Shown here in pieces: positions 1 to 8,072 of a stretch of DNA of 32,995 nt; within the stretch, counting starts at the first letter, position 1, and each line of letters opens with the position of its first letter. The notes under the pieces were generated by a model that was not told the DNA's origin, did not search any database, and saw only the letters and a list, made by a program, of their open reading frames with translations. The position numbers and the translations under genes were made by a program. Source of the stretch: Candidatus Bathyarchaeota archaeon (GTDB lineage Archaea > Thermoproteota > Bathyarchaeia > Bathyarchaeales > DTEX01). The stretch covers positions 1 to 32,995 of the forward strand of contig JAGGUU010000066.1 in assembly GCA_021158305.1 (NCBI GenBank), written 5' to 3'.

Positions 1-2
1 TA

Positions 3-488
3 ATGTTGAGGAAAAAATATGAACGTGAGGAATATTCAAAAAGAATTAAGGGGCCAATATTATGTTTCTGTAGCTACTACCTAAACCAAGATGAAGGAGA
101 CGTCTTGAATGCTACGAGAGACTTTGATAAGATAGTTAAGAAGATTGAAGATTTTATAAACGAGAAGAAAGAACTCTACGCGATTTTAGAACGATTGCCA
201 GGATTAGATTGTGGAAGATGCCCATACAGGACATGTTTAGGTCTAGCAAAAGCAGTGCAAAAAGGAGAAGCATCGATCGAAAATTGCACGGTGGAGGCTC
301 ATAGAAGAAAACTTAAATCCTCCGTGCTAGTCAATGGCAAGAACGTGCCGATGATCCCTTATATCTCAGAGCTCATAAGAAGGACTGTTCTAGCCATGGT
401 TTCGACGCTTAAAGGAACAGACATAGAGGGAAACGAATACGTTCAGGTGAGAATTTTAAAGTCATTCAAAGATCTTGAAAACAGGTAG
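3..488 (+). CDS. MobB-like protein, C-terminal part with 4Fe-4S domain (5' truncated)
   Basis: The C-terminal half carries a cysteine pattern C-x2-C-x4-C-x16-C (DCGRCPYRTC...ENC), typical of the small Fe-S domain (PF04060-like) that archaeal molybdopterin-guanine dinucleotide biosynthesis proteins of the MobB type carry after their P-loop domain. The first ~55 residues look like the end of such a GTP-binding domain (short strand, then helix DFDKIVKKIEDFI). No P-loop is present because the gene continues to the left: the reading frame is open to the window edge, so the ATG at base 3 is probably internal. Expected role is delivery of guanine dinucleotide to molybdenum or tungsten cofactor, or a related Fe-S-dependent step. 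The Fe-S domain is clear; the MobB assignment is inferred from architecture. Confidence 0.6.
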   Translation: MLRKKYEREEYSKRIKGPILCFCSYYLNQDEGDVLNATRDFDKIVKKIEDFINEKKELYAILERLPGLDCGRCPYRTCLGLAKAVQKGEASIENCTVEAHRRKLKSSVLVNGKNVPMIPYISELIRRTVLAMVSTLKGTDIEGNEYVQVRILKSFKDLENR

Positions 489-560
489 AGACGCACATGG
501 GTCGCTTATATGATCATTTTTGATAGATGTTCATGAGGAGACATCTATTACTGGTTTCCC

Positions 561-1418
561 TTAGATTAGGAAGTACGTTCCCACAGTTACAATTATTGCT
601 GATAGAAGAAGACGAGGAGTAACCTTTTCTTTTAAAAAGACAGCAGACATGATTGAAGCCCATACTGGCGAGGAGGAGCTTAATGGAGTAGCTCTTGAAG
701 CTCCTATAAGCTTTAGGCTTAAGAGGAACATTATTCCCGCGATCACCATTCCCGTAGCCCCCGAAGCTGAAAGAAGCACTAGATCCTTTTTGGTGATATT
801 CCATCTTCTCATAGGTTTTGAGATTAAAAGAAGAAAGAGAAAAAGAATTGCATAACGTACCATATTGGCTAAGTATACGCTTATATTCTTCACTCCTATG
901 GCGACGAGAATGGTGCCTATAGCCCAACATAAAGATGACAGCAGGGCTAGCATGATTCCTTCAAGGCTGATGATTCCACGGTCAGCGTCGTTATTATTGT
1001 CTATGGATATAACGATTACCGCTAACACTATGAGAACCGTCCCTACAAGATACTTGATGATAAAAGGTTCGTTAAGAAGAACAACTGCCAGAATCATTGT
1101 GAAGAACGGCGAAGTATAGACGATGGTGTAAGCTCTTGATACTCCTATGATGGTTATGCTCTTGAAGAGAAGAGTATCTCCGACTCCAAAGCCTATTATA
1201 GCCGCGAGCATTACTAAAATTAAAGCGTTAAGATCTATGTTAGAGAAGCTGTTTAAATCTCCGGCGACCATGGCTACGGGAATGGATAATACAGCTGAGA
1301 ACAAAGTTCTTATAACATTTGACCTTATAGGATCGATCTTCTTAAGAGCCTCGGCTGAGAGCACCGTTGAAATAGCCCATAGAATAGCCGTTAAGATAGC
1401 AAGTGCTTCGCCGAGCAT
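561..1418 (-). CDS. EamA/DMT-superfamily transporter
   Basis: The protein has 285 residues with about ten hydrophobic segments arranged as two similar five-helix halves, the hallmark of EamA (drug/metabolite transporter) proteins. The first half begins LGEALAILTAILWAISTV and the second begins near residue 150 with IMLALLSSLCWAIGTILVA. Both halves show the usual Trp near the start of the first helix and a late sequence of the type SRAYTIVYTSPFF / SRATPLSSSSPVWA. Length matches the family (about 280-300). It sits in the cytoplasmic membrane and probably exports or imports a small metabolite; the substrate cannot be read from the sequence. The ATG at 1418 has no obvious ribosome binding site. 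It is convergent with the MobB-like gene and divergent from the TIM-barrel gene. Confidence 0.9.
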   Translation of the reverse strand: MLGEALAILTAILWAISTVLSAEALKKIDPIRSNVIRTLFSAVLSIPVAMVAGDLNSFSNIDLNALILVMLAAIIGFGVGDTLLFKSITIIGVSRAYTIVYTSPFFTMILAVVLLNEPFIIKYLVGTVLIVLAVIVISIDNNNDADRGIISLEGIMLALLSSLCWAIGTILVAIGVKNISVYLANMVRYAILFLFLLLISKPMRRWNITKKDLVLLSASGATGMVIAGIMFLLSLKLIGASRATPLSSSSPVWASIMSAVFLKEKVTPRLLLSAIIVTVGTYFLI

Positions 1419-1578
1419 TATCGCATCATCTCAGGTCATTTAACGGAACTGTTACGGGGACATCGCGCTGCATCCTAATAAGTTTTTGCGGCGAGGCTTC
1501 TAGGAGAAGCTCATCAAAGAAAACCGTATTATGTATCGGCACGATACCTTTTGTTAGTTACTTTCAGAGGAGATACAT

Positions 1579-2559
1579 ATGTACAGAGTTGCTTTCGAGT
1601 TAAAGCGTCAGAAACTGATACTTGGCCATCTTCCATTTCTTGGTATAAGCTATCAAAGCAGAGAGAAAGATGAGAGATATAGAGAAAAATTTCGGAACAA
1701 GCTCGAGATGAAGAGAGTTATGAAGGTTGCATTAGATTATAACGTCAGATTCTTCTCAGCGTCTTCTCATAGCTTCAGCGATCTCGCTCCATTACATCTT
1801 GAGGCTATAAAGGAAATTGAGGAAGAAGAGGAGACAGATATCACACTAATAGTCTGTATCAGTATACCGCTCAGGATCGGCGGAACAAAGATTAATGATT
1901 ATAGAAGATGGAGCACTCAGATTGTTTATGAGACAAAGAAGACTGGAAGAAATATCCTATATAAGGCGCTTAACGACCCCATTCTAAACTGTCGTCCAAG
2001 ATGGAAAGAGAATATTCGATATGCAAGACCCTATAGTGTCACGCAGATAAAGGGAAGATTGAATGTAGAATGGAGGAGATGGGAGAATAGCATTGACATG
2101 CTGTCAGAATGGAGAATAGGATGGATTGAACCTGGATCAGAGGTTGATTTTATATCTTTAGCACGAACTGATCTAGTCGGCGAAATCATAGATAGAACCA
2201 GAGAAGCTGGGTATCGATGTCTACTTGGGTCGCATCATCTTGGAGCTACGGCTCCGATATTGCAAGACGCGGGCATAGAGGGGTTTGATGGCTACGTGAC
2301 GCCGATTAATAAGATGGGAGTTATGATGTTTCCATCTAGGGAGATTGTTGAACGAATAGTCGTGGAAACTAGGAGAGGAGGAAAGATGATAATAGCTACG
2401 AAGTCGCTTGCTGGGGGAAGGATAAAACCGGAAGAAGCATTCTCCTACGTCTTTCAAAGCGTGGGAGTTGACGCTTGTATGGTGGGAGTTGCCTCAACAA
2501 AAGAGGCAAAGGAGGACTTCGAAACCGCTAAAAAAGTCTTATCGAAGAAGAAACATTAA
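1579..2559 (+). CDS. Unrecognised protein, probably TIM-barrel, aldo/keto-reductase-like C-terminus
   Basis: I do not recognise this 326-residue protein as a named family. It alternates hydrophobic strands and helices along its length: LILGHLPFLGISY near the start, FFSASSHSF near 60, DITLIVCISIPL near 95, WRIGWIEPGSEVDFISLAR near 190, RCLLGSHHLG near 220, GFDGYVTPIN near 245 and KMIIATKSLAGG near 280. That is the rhythm of an (alpha/beta)8 barrel. The tail GVDACMVGVASTKEAKEDF resembles the last strand and helix of aldo/keto reductases. The middle (residues 105-190) is rich in Arg/Trp and may be an insertion. The ATG at 1579 follows AGAGGAGAT at good spacing. A catalytic Tyr/Lys tetrad is not evident, so redox activity is only a guess. 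Confidence 0.7.
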   Translation: MYRVAFELKRQKLILGHLPFLGISYQSREKDERYREKFRNKLEMKRVMKVALDYNVRFFSASSHSFSDLAPLHLEAIKEIEEEEETDITLIVCISIPLRIGGTKINDYRRWSTQIVYETKKTGRNILYKALNDPILNCRPRWKENIRYARPYSVTQIKGRLNVEWRRWENSIDMLSEWRIGWIEPGSEVDFISLARTDLVGEIIDRTREAGYRCLLGSHHLGATAPILQDAGIEGFDGYVTPINKMGVMMFPSREIVERIVVETRRGGKMIIATKSLAGGRIKPEEAFSYVFQSVGVDACMVGVASTKEAKEDFETAKKVLSKKKH

Positions 2560-2612
2560 AAGGAATAAAAACAGACCGATAAGAGCCAGAAAAAGAGAAT
2601 TCATGAAGAGTT

Positions 2613-4268
2613 TTAATCAAACTCTGACTCGCTCTCTTCCTTTTCGCCCTCTGGACCCTTACCTTTCTCTTCCTCAGGCTTCGAAGCAGCTATAACATCG
2701 TCGATCCTCAGTATCATCGCGGCTGCTTCGGAAGCTGACTTTATTGCCTGCTCCTTTACGCTTAGAGGCTCAATGACTCCTTTGTCCCATAGATTGGCGA
2801 CTTTACCTTCGAAGACGTCAACTCCAGCCCATGTCTCACCCTTCTCGTGGGCGGCTCTGAGCTCAACCATTATGTCGATCTGCTCGAGACCAGCGTTTTC
2901 GGCTAGAGTTTTAGGAATAGTCTCTATGGCCTCAGCGAATGCCTCGATAGCGAGCTGCTCTCTTCCGCCTACTTGAACGGCGTACTTGCGGAGCTCCTTA
3001 GCAACCTCAGCCTCCACAGCTCCGCCTCCAGCGACAACCTTATTCTTCTCAAACACGTCAGCTACGACGCAGAGAGCATCATGCACCGCTCTTTCAGCCT
3101 CGTCAACCATTCTCTCGAGGCCAGCACGTATTAGAATTGAAACCGACTTCGGATCTTTGCATCCTTCTATGAAGACCATTTTGTCGTCGCCTATCTTTCT
3201 CTCCTCAACGAGCTCGGCGTATCCGAGGTCTTCAGGCTTCAAATCATCCAGATTCGTGACTATTCTTCCGCCAGTTGCACGTGAAAGCTTCTCCATATCA
3301 GACTCTTTAGCTCTACGAACCGCGAGTATTCCTTTCTTCGCAAGGAAGTGCTGAGCCATATCATCAATGCCCTTCTGGCAGATGAGAACGTTCGCGCCAG
3401 CCTTCGCAACCTTCTCAACCATCTCTCTGAGCATAGATGTCTCTTGATCAAGGAAAGCTTTCATCTGTGAGGGGTCACGTATCCTTATCTCTGCACTGAA
3501 CTCTGTCTTCTCAACCTCCAATGGGCAGTTTAAAAGCGCTATTTTAGCATTCTCAACGCGCTTAGGCATGCCTGAATGAACAACTTCCTTGTCGAGTATT
3601 ATGCCTCTGACAAGCTCGGTGTCGTGGAGGCTCTTTCCTTCCTTCTTAATTATCTGCACATTATCTACATCGGCAACCCAGCGGTCTCCACGTTTCTCAG
3701 CTATCTGCTTTATGGCCTCGATAGCTATCTCCGCCAAATGTTCTCTAGCTGTTCCTACAGCTTTGCTGCCCATAGCTGTTATTGCAACTCTCTTAAGCAT
3801 CTCTTTATCGTCGAGATCAACTGGCACGCTGATCTTCTCTAGAACTTCCATTGCCTTTTTAGTCGCTTTTCGATACCCACTGACTATTATCGTTGGATGT
3901 ATATTTTGATCAAGTAGCTCCTCAGCCTTTTTGAGCAGCTCACCTGCCAAAACAACTGACGTTGTTGTTCCGTCTCCAACCTCGTCGTCCTGGGTCTTGG
4001 CGACCTCAACCATCATCTTAGCCGCCGGATGCTCAACCTCGATCTCGTCAAGTATTGCAGCTCCATCATTAGTAATCGTAATGTCCCCTAGACTATCGAC
4101 AAGCATCTTATCCATGCCGCGCGGGCCAAGCGTCGACCTTATTGCTTCAGCTATGACCCTCGCGGCCATAATGTTATTACGCTGGGCTTCTCTTCCTCTA
4201 CTTCTGGAGGTTCCTTCTTTGAGAATGAGTACAGGCTGACCCGACTGAGTCTGTGCCAAGTACGCCAT
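2613..4268 (-). CDS. ths: Thermosome subunit (group II chaperonin, Hsp60/CCT family)
   Basis: The 551-residue protein is full length for a thermosome subunit and forms the ATP-driven double-ring folding chamber in the cytoplasm. Family motifs are intact: [18 protein letters not shown] and ITNDGA in the N-terminal equatorial domain, [19 protein letters not shown] (nucleotide-binding GDGTT), [10 protein letters not shown] near residue 410, and [19 protein letters not shown] near the end. The C-terminal tail is a charged, Glu/Lys/Gly-rich stretch rather than the GGM-repeat tail seen in several archaeal subunits. The start at 4268 is preceded by GAGGTTGAT. Upstream lies an AT-rich TATA-like element shared with the divergent winged-HTH gene, which is a plausible place for heat-responsive control. 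Confidence 0.98.
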   Translation of the reverse strand: MAYLAQTQSGQPVLILKEGTSRSRGREAQRNNIMAARVIAEAIRSTLGPRGMDKMLVDSLGDITITNDGAAILDEIEVEHPAAKMMVEVAKTQDDEVGDGTTTSVVLAGELLKKAEELLDQNIHPTIIVSGYRKATKKAMEVLEKISVPVDLDDKEMLKRVAITAMGSKAVGTAREHLAEIAIEAIKQIAEKRGDRWVADVDNVQIIKKEGKSLHDTELVRGIILDKEVVHSGMPKRVENAKIALLNCPLEVEKTEFSAEIRIRDPSQMKAFLDQETSMLREMVEKVAKAGANVLICQKGIDDMAQHFLAKKGILAVRRAKESDMEKLSRATGGRIVTNLDDLKPEDLGYAELVEERKIGDDKMVFIEGCKDPKSVSILIRAGLERMVDEAERAVHDALCVVADVFEKNKVVAGGGAVEAEVAKELRKYAVQVGGREQLAIEAFAEAIETIPKTLAENAGLEQIDIMVELRAAHEKGETWAGVDVFEGKVANLWDKGVIEPLSVKEQAIKSASEAAAMILRIDDVIAASKPEEEKGKGPEGEKEESESEFD

Positions 4269-4313
4269 ATTTCATCAACCTCTTTGAAGATGATCGTCTT
4301 CAATAAATAAACT

Positions 4314-4327
4314 AAAAATATATAAGT
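4314..4327. promoter_or_regulatory. Divergent TATA-like element between thermosome and winged-HTH genes
   Basis: AAAAATATATAAGT is the only strong TATA-like box in the 114-bp space between the two divergent starts. Read on the minus strand it gives CTTATATATTTTT, about 50 bp before the thermosome start. Read on the plus strand it lies about 55 bp before the HTH start. The core TATATA is self-complementary, so both directions may use it or overlapping boxes. This is inferred from sequence only; transcription starts are not known. Confidence 0.5.
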
Positions 4328-4382
4328 TTTACTAGAAAAATAAATTGTGAACTTGTCGACTAAACATGTTCGGGGATGATCT

Positions 4383-4841
4383 ATGACGGCTCTGTTTGAA
4401 GGAACATTAGCTGAATACAGAATATTTGATATAAGAATATTGCCTACAATAGACTATGAAAGCGATCTCGAATGGATATGCAAGAGCTTCGGCTTTCTAG
4501 AGCCGAGAGACAAAAAGAAGACAGCCTATCGAATCTTCAAGGAGATAGTTGAAGCTGCTCGGGATAATAGGGGACTAACAAGCGACGAACTTGCTCAGAA
4601 GCTCAACCTAACAAGAGGCACCATAATTCACCACTTAAATAAAATGATAAAGAGCGGCTTAGTGATCCACCAAGAAGGACGATATAAACTAAGAGGGAGA
4701 AGTCTAACGAATACTGTTGAGGAAATAGAGCGAGATATTCACCGTGTGTTCGAGAATATTCATAAAGTGGCAAAGACTATCGATGATACATTAGGTTTAT
4801 TCTTTAGGCAAGAGGTTCCTCCTCGCAAAAGGAGCATTTAG
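4383..4841 (+). CDS. Winged helix-turn-helix transcriptional regulator
   Basis: The 152-residue protein has a central winged-HTH (about residues 45-105). A helix KKTAYRIFKEIVEAA leads into GLTSDELAQKLNLTRGTIIHHLNKMIKSGLV, a classic ArsR/MarR-like HTH with recognition helix, followed by a wing ending YKLRGRS. The N-terminal ~40 residues are a separate short segment, and the C-terminal 45 residues are a predicted helix (IERDIHRVFENIHKVAKTID) probably used for dimerisation. The start ATG follows GGGGATGATCT. It is divergent from the thermosome gene across 114 bp, so control of the chaperonin and of itself is a reasonable hypothesis. It is smaller than the Pyrococcus heat-shock regulator Phr and I do not claim orthology. 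Confidence 0.85.
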   Translation: MTALFEGTLAEYRIFDIRILPTIDYESDLEWICKSFGFLEPRDKKKTAYRIFKEIVEAARDNRGLTSDELAQKLNLTRGTIIHHLNKMIKSGLVIHQEGRYKLRGRSLTNTVEEIERDIHRVFENIHKVAKTIDDTLGLFFRQEVPPRKRSI

Positions 4842-4990
4842 CCCACTAAAGATTATAGGGAGAAAGAAAAGCCACCGAATAACAACGATAAATTGCTTCT
4901 CCACCTACTGGAGTACCTTGGATCCTTTTCTCCTGACAAGTACAAGCGCCGTCTCTGTCTATCTTCATCTCTCGTCTCAATAATCCTTAA

Positions 4991-5003
4991 GTAGTATATA
5001 TGA
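4991..5003 (+). promoter_or_regulatory. Candidate TATA box for the PAC2-family gene
   Basis: GTAGTATATATGA is the best TATA-like element in the 221-bp gap between the HTH gene and the PAC2 gene. A start about 25 bp downstream would give an RNA containing the short reading frame at 5031-5066 before the PAC2 start at 5063. The rest of the gap holds nothing else I recognise. Confidence 0.35.
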
Positions 5004-5062
5004 ATCATTCTGAAGAGGAATGGTAGCAATATGACATTAAGACTTATAGAAGGATCTCTGAC

Positions 5063-5809
5063 ATGACCTGCAAGATTAAGATCTACGAGAATCCAAACCT
5101 TAAAGACCCAATACTCCTAGAAGGGCTTCCAGGAATAGGTCTTGTAGCCAACATAGCAGTTGCTTTTCTGATAAAAAAGCTAGGAGCAAGAATCCTCTGC
5201 GAGTTTAAGTCAACATTTTTTCCGAATATCTCAGTCGTAGAAGAAACAGGAATTCTGAAATCGCCCTTTTGCCGTTTATACTATTATCAAGGAAGAAGAC
5301 GTGAAGAACGTGATCTTCTTCTCTTATACGGCAATACTCAAGCAGTAACGCGACAGGGACAATATGAGCTCTGCGACACGGTTCTGAAGATATCTAAAAG
5401 ATTCGGATGCGGATATGTCATAACCTTAGGGGGATATAGGCCAGGGAGAAGAGTTGAGAGACCGAATCTTTACTATGCATCTTCAGATGAAGAAACTGCG
5501 AAGACGGCGGAGTCTCTAGGCGCGAAGATTCTCGGTGGCCAAATATATGGTGCAGCTGGACTTCTCATAGCTTTAGCAAAATTACATGGAATGCGGGGAT
5601 TCTGTCTACTAGCGGAAACCTCCGGCGACCATCTGGATGCATTAGCTGCCCGAGAAGTGCTGAGAGCCATCCTTAAGATTCTGGGTTTGAAAATTAATGT
5701 TGAGGAACTAAGAGATCCTGAAAAATTAGCGGATTTTCTCTCTCCTTTCGACTTTGGAGTTTTGGCAAAAAAAGAAGTTCTCAAGCCTCGACCGGCTTGG
5801 TTCATTTAG
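5063..5809 (+). CDS. PAC2-family protein (proteasome assembly chaperone-like)
   Basis: The 248-residue protein has the typical N-terminal PAC2 motif LLEGLPGIGLVANIAVAFLI (residues ~18-37), a ...KSTFFPNISVV strand, LLLLYGNTQA, YVITLGGYRPG near 128, GGQIYGAAGLLIALA and a late LLAETSGDHLDALAAREVL. Length and motif order match archaeal PAC2 (formerly DUF75) proteins, the relatives of PbaB that bind proteasome subunits or act as ATP-independent assembly chaperones. The substrate may not be the proteasome in every lineage. The ATG at 5063 is preceded by AAGGATCT; the reading frame upstream has no other start before a TAG at 5024. It follows the HTH gene on the same strand at 221 bp and probably has its own promoter. 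Confidence 0.88.
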   Translation: MTCKIKIYENPNLKDPILLEGLPGIGLVANIAVAFLIKKLGARILCEFKSTFFPNISVVEETGILKSPFCRLYYYQGRRREERDLLLLYGNTQAVTRQGQYELCDTVLKISKRFGCGYVITLGGYRPGRRVERPNLYYASSDEETAKTAESLGAKILGGQIYGAAGLLIALAKLHGMRGFCLLAETSGDHLDALAAREVLRAILKILGLKINVEELRDPEKLADFLSPFDFGVLAKKEVLKPRPAWFI

Positions 5810-6174
5810 CATATGCGACTTTTCTATTTTCTTTCTTGTTTTATATGCAGATTGTGATTCTTGATGGAATCGACGGGATAAATCAAATAGGCATATTAAC
5901 GATCAGCACTCGGAGTTTTTTGAGGATAGTGTTAGTTAGCGCTGAGAGCTGCGTTTTAGCCGCTGTGTAAAAGGATAAAAATGTGGCCTTTTTCGGATAT
6001 TCTTCTCAATCCGCCTGCAAGAGCTTCTTTATAGATGTGGCGAGATAGTTGATGAAATATTTAGAGCCGAAGATAAATATCTGCCTCGATTTCAAGTAAA
6101 GAAACATGAGATGGTCAATGTCAATAATTAGCAAAAAAGAAAGGGGAAATATGATTTGACGAAAAATGCAGAGA
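5810..6174. other. Gene-free interval between convergent genes, with T-rich probable terminators
   Basis: This 365-bp stretch lies between the 3' ends of the PAC2 gene (+) and the LSm gene (-). Just after PAC2 the plus strand is pyrimidine-rich (CTTTTCTATTTTCTTTCTTG, about 5818-5838), a plausible archaeal oligo-T terminator. Just after the LSm gene the minus strand reads CCCCTTTCTTTTTTGC (6131-6146), a matching terminator for that side. Between them I see no convincing ORF, tRNA or box C/D or H/ACA RNA. A short AAAAGG...CCTTTT inverted repeat around 5970-5995 is weak. Confidence 0.5.
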
Positions 6175-6600
6175 TTACTTTTTTTGCATTTCCTGCAGAA
6201 ACTGCATGTATACTCTTTGAACCCTCTCTGCAGCTGGACCTGAACCCTCAACTACTCCTTTTTCCGTAACTTTCACCCTGTCCATAACCCATATGAAACC
6301 TTCTTTTTCATATAACTTAACCATTCTTGGAAATACTCTCTCGAGCCTCTCAGCCAAGCCCCTAAGATCAAAGGCTTTCTGAGTAGATAAAATTCGTGCA
6401 ACAGTGTTACCGCTAATAATAACCCTAGAGAAGAAGTGCGATTCGGAATCTTTAGCATCTGAGATTATCAGATTAAGGTTTTCCGGATCTAGACCAACCA
6501 GTGTACCCGTATATTTTTTATTGTCTGTGGTAACCACTGTTACCATCGTATCTATGAGCGCGGATACTTCACTATTAAATCTTCTCTGAGCCATTGACAT
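6175..6600 (-). CDS. LSm-family RNA-binding protein (SmAP3-like)
   Basis: The first ~75 residues are an LSm fold: Sm1 motif VTVVTTDNKKYTGTLVGLDPE followed by NLNLIISDA, and Sm2 motif VIISGNTVARI. Residues ~80-141 form an additional C-terminal domain (LRGLAERLERVFPRMVKL ... VQRVYMQFLQEMQKK), the arrangement described for SmAP3-type archaeal proteins, which are longer than the ~75-residue SmAP1/2. Such proteins assemble into rings and bind RNA in the cytoplasm. The ATG at 6600 is preceded by GAGGCTGG; a second ATG two codons in is possible. It lies 39 bp downstream of the nucleotidyltransferase gene on the same strand and is probably cotranscribed with it. Confidence 0.9.
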   Translation of the reverse strand: MSMAQRRFNSEVSALIDTMVTVVTTDNKKYTGTLVGLDPENLNLIISDAKDSESHFFSRVIISGNTVARILSTQKAFDLRGLAERLERVFPRMVKLYEKEGFIWVMDRVKVTEKGVVEGSGPAAERVQRVYMQFLQEMQKK

Positions 6601-6639
6601 ATAGACCAGCCTCGTTCTATCTTGTATATAAGAGGCTTA

Positions 6640-7956
6640 TTATCTTTCCTCATCTTCTATGCGAAAACTAGCTTGCTGAATCTTTTGCTTGAGAATTATG
6701 AACGTGTTTGGCGGCACATCTCTATAGACGACAATGTTAGGTCCGATCCAGCTGTTATAGCCAACTTTTACACCAGGCATAAAGAGCACGCCTACACCAG
6801 TCTTCACACGGTCACCTACTACTATGCCCATCTTTTCCAGATTTGTGTCAACCATTTTATCTTTAATTCTCATTTTGACAGTCTCCTCATCGAGGCGTCG
6901 ATTGGCTACAATCGTTCCAGCTCCAAAATCACAACCCTCACCTACAATGCTATCACTAATATAGGATCCGTGGCCCACGTTAACTCCGTCCATTAAGATA
7001 CTGTTTTTCACCTCAACTCCGCTATCAATATTAACCCTTCTTCCAATGCTTGAGTAGGGTTTAATGCAGCTATTCGGCCCTATGCTGGATTCTTCGCCTA
7101 CATAAACTGGCCCCTTAATGTAGGTTCCAGAGCGGATTATTGCTCCTTTTCCAATATAAACAGTTCCTTCGACATGTGCTCCATCCTCGATTGTCCCCGC
7201 GATGCTAGATTCGAGCTTATTTAAGACGCGTATATTTGCTTCCAGTAGATCCCAAGGTCTTCCAACATCGAGCCATTCTTCAGACAGGATCCGCGTAGCG
7301 ATTACTCTTTCACCGCTCTTTATGAGCATCTTAATAGAGTCGGTTATTTCCTGTTCTCCCCTTTGGGAGATACCAGTCTGCTTTATGGCCTTGAATATTT
7401 CGGGTGAAAAGACATAAACGCCCGCGTTTATCTGTCTGCTACGCACGGTTCTGCGATTCGGTTTTTCAATGATTCCAACCACGTTATTTCCGTCGAGCTC
7501 GATAACTCCGTATCGCTCGGGATTATTTACCTCAACCGTCGTTAGAGTAGCTGCAGGATCCTCTTTCGAATGCATGTTTAGAGCCGATTTGACAACCTTG
7601 GAACTTACAAGCAAATCGCCGTAAGTTGCTAAGAAGTCTCCATCAACATGATCCTCGGCTAGTCTAAAAGCATCCGCCGTTCCCATCATCTTTTTCTGAT
7701 GAAGGTACTCAATCTTCATCCCCAGTCTCGAACCATCTTCAAAGTACTTTTTGATGTGGTCAGATTTGTAACCGACAACGAGCAATACTTCCTTTATACC
7801 GCAGTCCTTCAGAGCTTTGAGGTGATGCTCAAGTAGCGGTTTTCCGCCCACTGGAATCATATGTTTTGGACGGGTAAATGTAAGAGGACGTAGTCTTTGT
7901 CCTTGACCAGCAGCTAAAACTACCGCCTTCAAAGCTTTCACAGTATTTAGAATCAT
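6640..7956 (-). CDS. Bifunctional sugar-1-phosphate nucleotidylyltransferase / acyltransferase-type left-handed beta helix (GlmU-like)
   Basis: Residues ~8-235 are a nucleotidyltransferase domain with the signature VVLAAGQGQRLRPLT, TRPKHMIPVGGKPLLEHHL, YGDLLV (metal-binding Asp) and GVIELDGNNVVGIIEKP. Residues ~240-410 are hexapeptide repeats (VYIGKGAIIRSGTYIKGPVY and so on) forming a left-handed beta helix, as in GlmU and the Sulfolobus ST0452-type enzymes that both acetylate GlcN-1-P or GalN-1-P and transfer UTP or dTTP. Total length 438 is usual. It likely makes UDP-GlcNAc or a dTDP-/UDP-sugar for glycosylation. The ATG at 7956 lacks an SD; most relatives begin near KAVVLAAG, so internal starts at codon 6 (GTG) or 9 (TTG) remain possible. 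It shares the upstream region with DUF2095. Confidence 0.92.
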   Translation of the reverse strand: MILNTVKALKAVVLAAGQGQRLRPLTFTRPKHMIPVGGKPLLEHHLKALKDCGIKEVLLVVGYKSDHIKKYFEDGSRLGMKIEYLHQKKMMGTADAFRLAEDHVDGDFLATYGDLLVSSKVVKSALNMHSKEDPAATLTTVEVNNPERYGVIELDGNNVVGIIEKPNRRTVRSRQINAGVYVFSPEIFKAIKQTGISQRGEQEITDSIKMLIKSGERVIATRILSEEWLDVGRPWDLLEANIRVLNKLESSIAGTIEDGAHVEGTVYIGKGAIIRSGTYIKGPVYVGEESSIGPNSCIKPYSSIGRRVNIDSGVEVKNSILMDGVNVGHGSYISDSIVGEGCDFGAGTIVANRRLDEETVKMRIKDKMVDTNLEKMGIVVGDRVKTGVGVLFMPGVKVGYNSWIGPNIVVYRDVPPNTFIILKQKIQQASFRIEDEER

Positions 7957-8007
7957 TGTAAAGAATTAATAAAGCCTTATTGTTTCCGTCCTGCTTGGAA
8001 CTTCAAA

Positions 8008-8022
8008 TAACCTTTTAAAATG
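8008..8022. promoter_or_regulatory. Symmetrical TATA-like element between divergent genes
   Basis: The sequence around CCTTTTAAAATGG in the 116-bp divergent space is a TTTTAAAA core readable on both strands. On the plus strand it is about 55 bp before the DUF2095 start, and on the minus strand about 55 bp before the nucleotidyltransferase start. It is a plausible TBP site for one or both genes; no experimental support is available here. Confidence 0.35.
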
Positions 8023-8072
8023 GAGACTAATAACAATAAGTGATGGATTCTAGCTCGGAGCGATAATCGTCC

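Noticed and set aside
514-930. 138-aa minus-strand ORF inside the DMT transporter gene
   Set aside because: It lies in another frame of the same region; the EamA protein with two five-helix halves explains the coding signal.
5970-5995. AAAAGG...CCTTTT inverted repeat as a terminator
   Set aside because: The stem is only 6 bp, AT-rich and about 160 bp from the nearest stop codon; archaea do not depend on such hairpins.
6006-6251. 81-aa minus-strand ORF overlapping the end of the LSm gene
   Set aside because: It overlaps the well-supported LSm gene in another frame, has no family resemblance and ends in low-complexity sequence.
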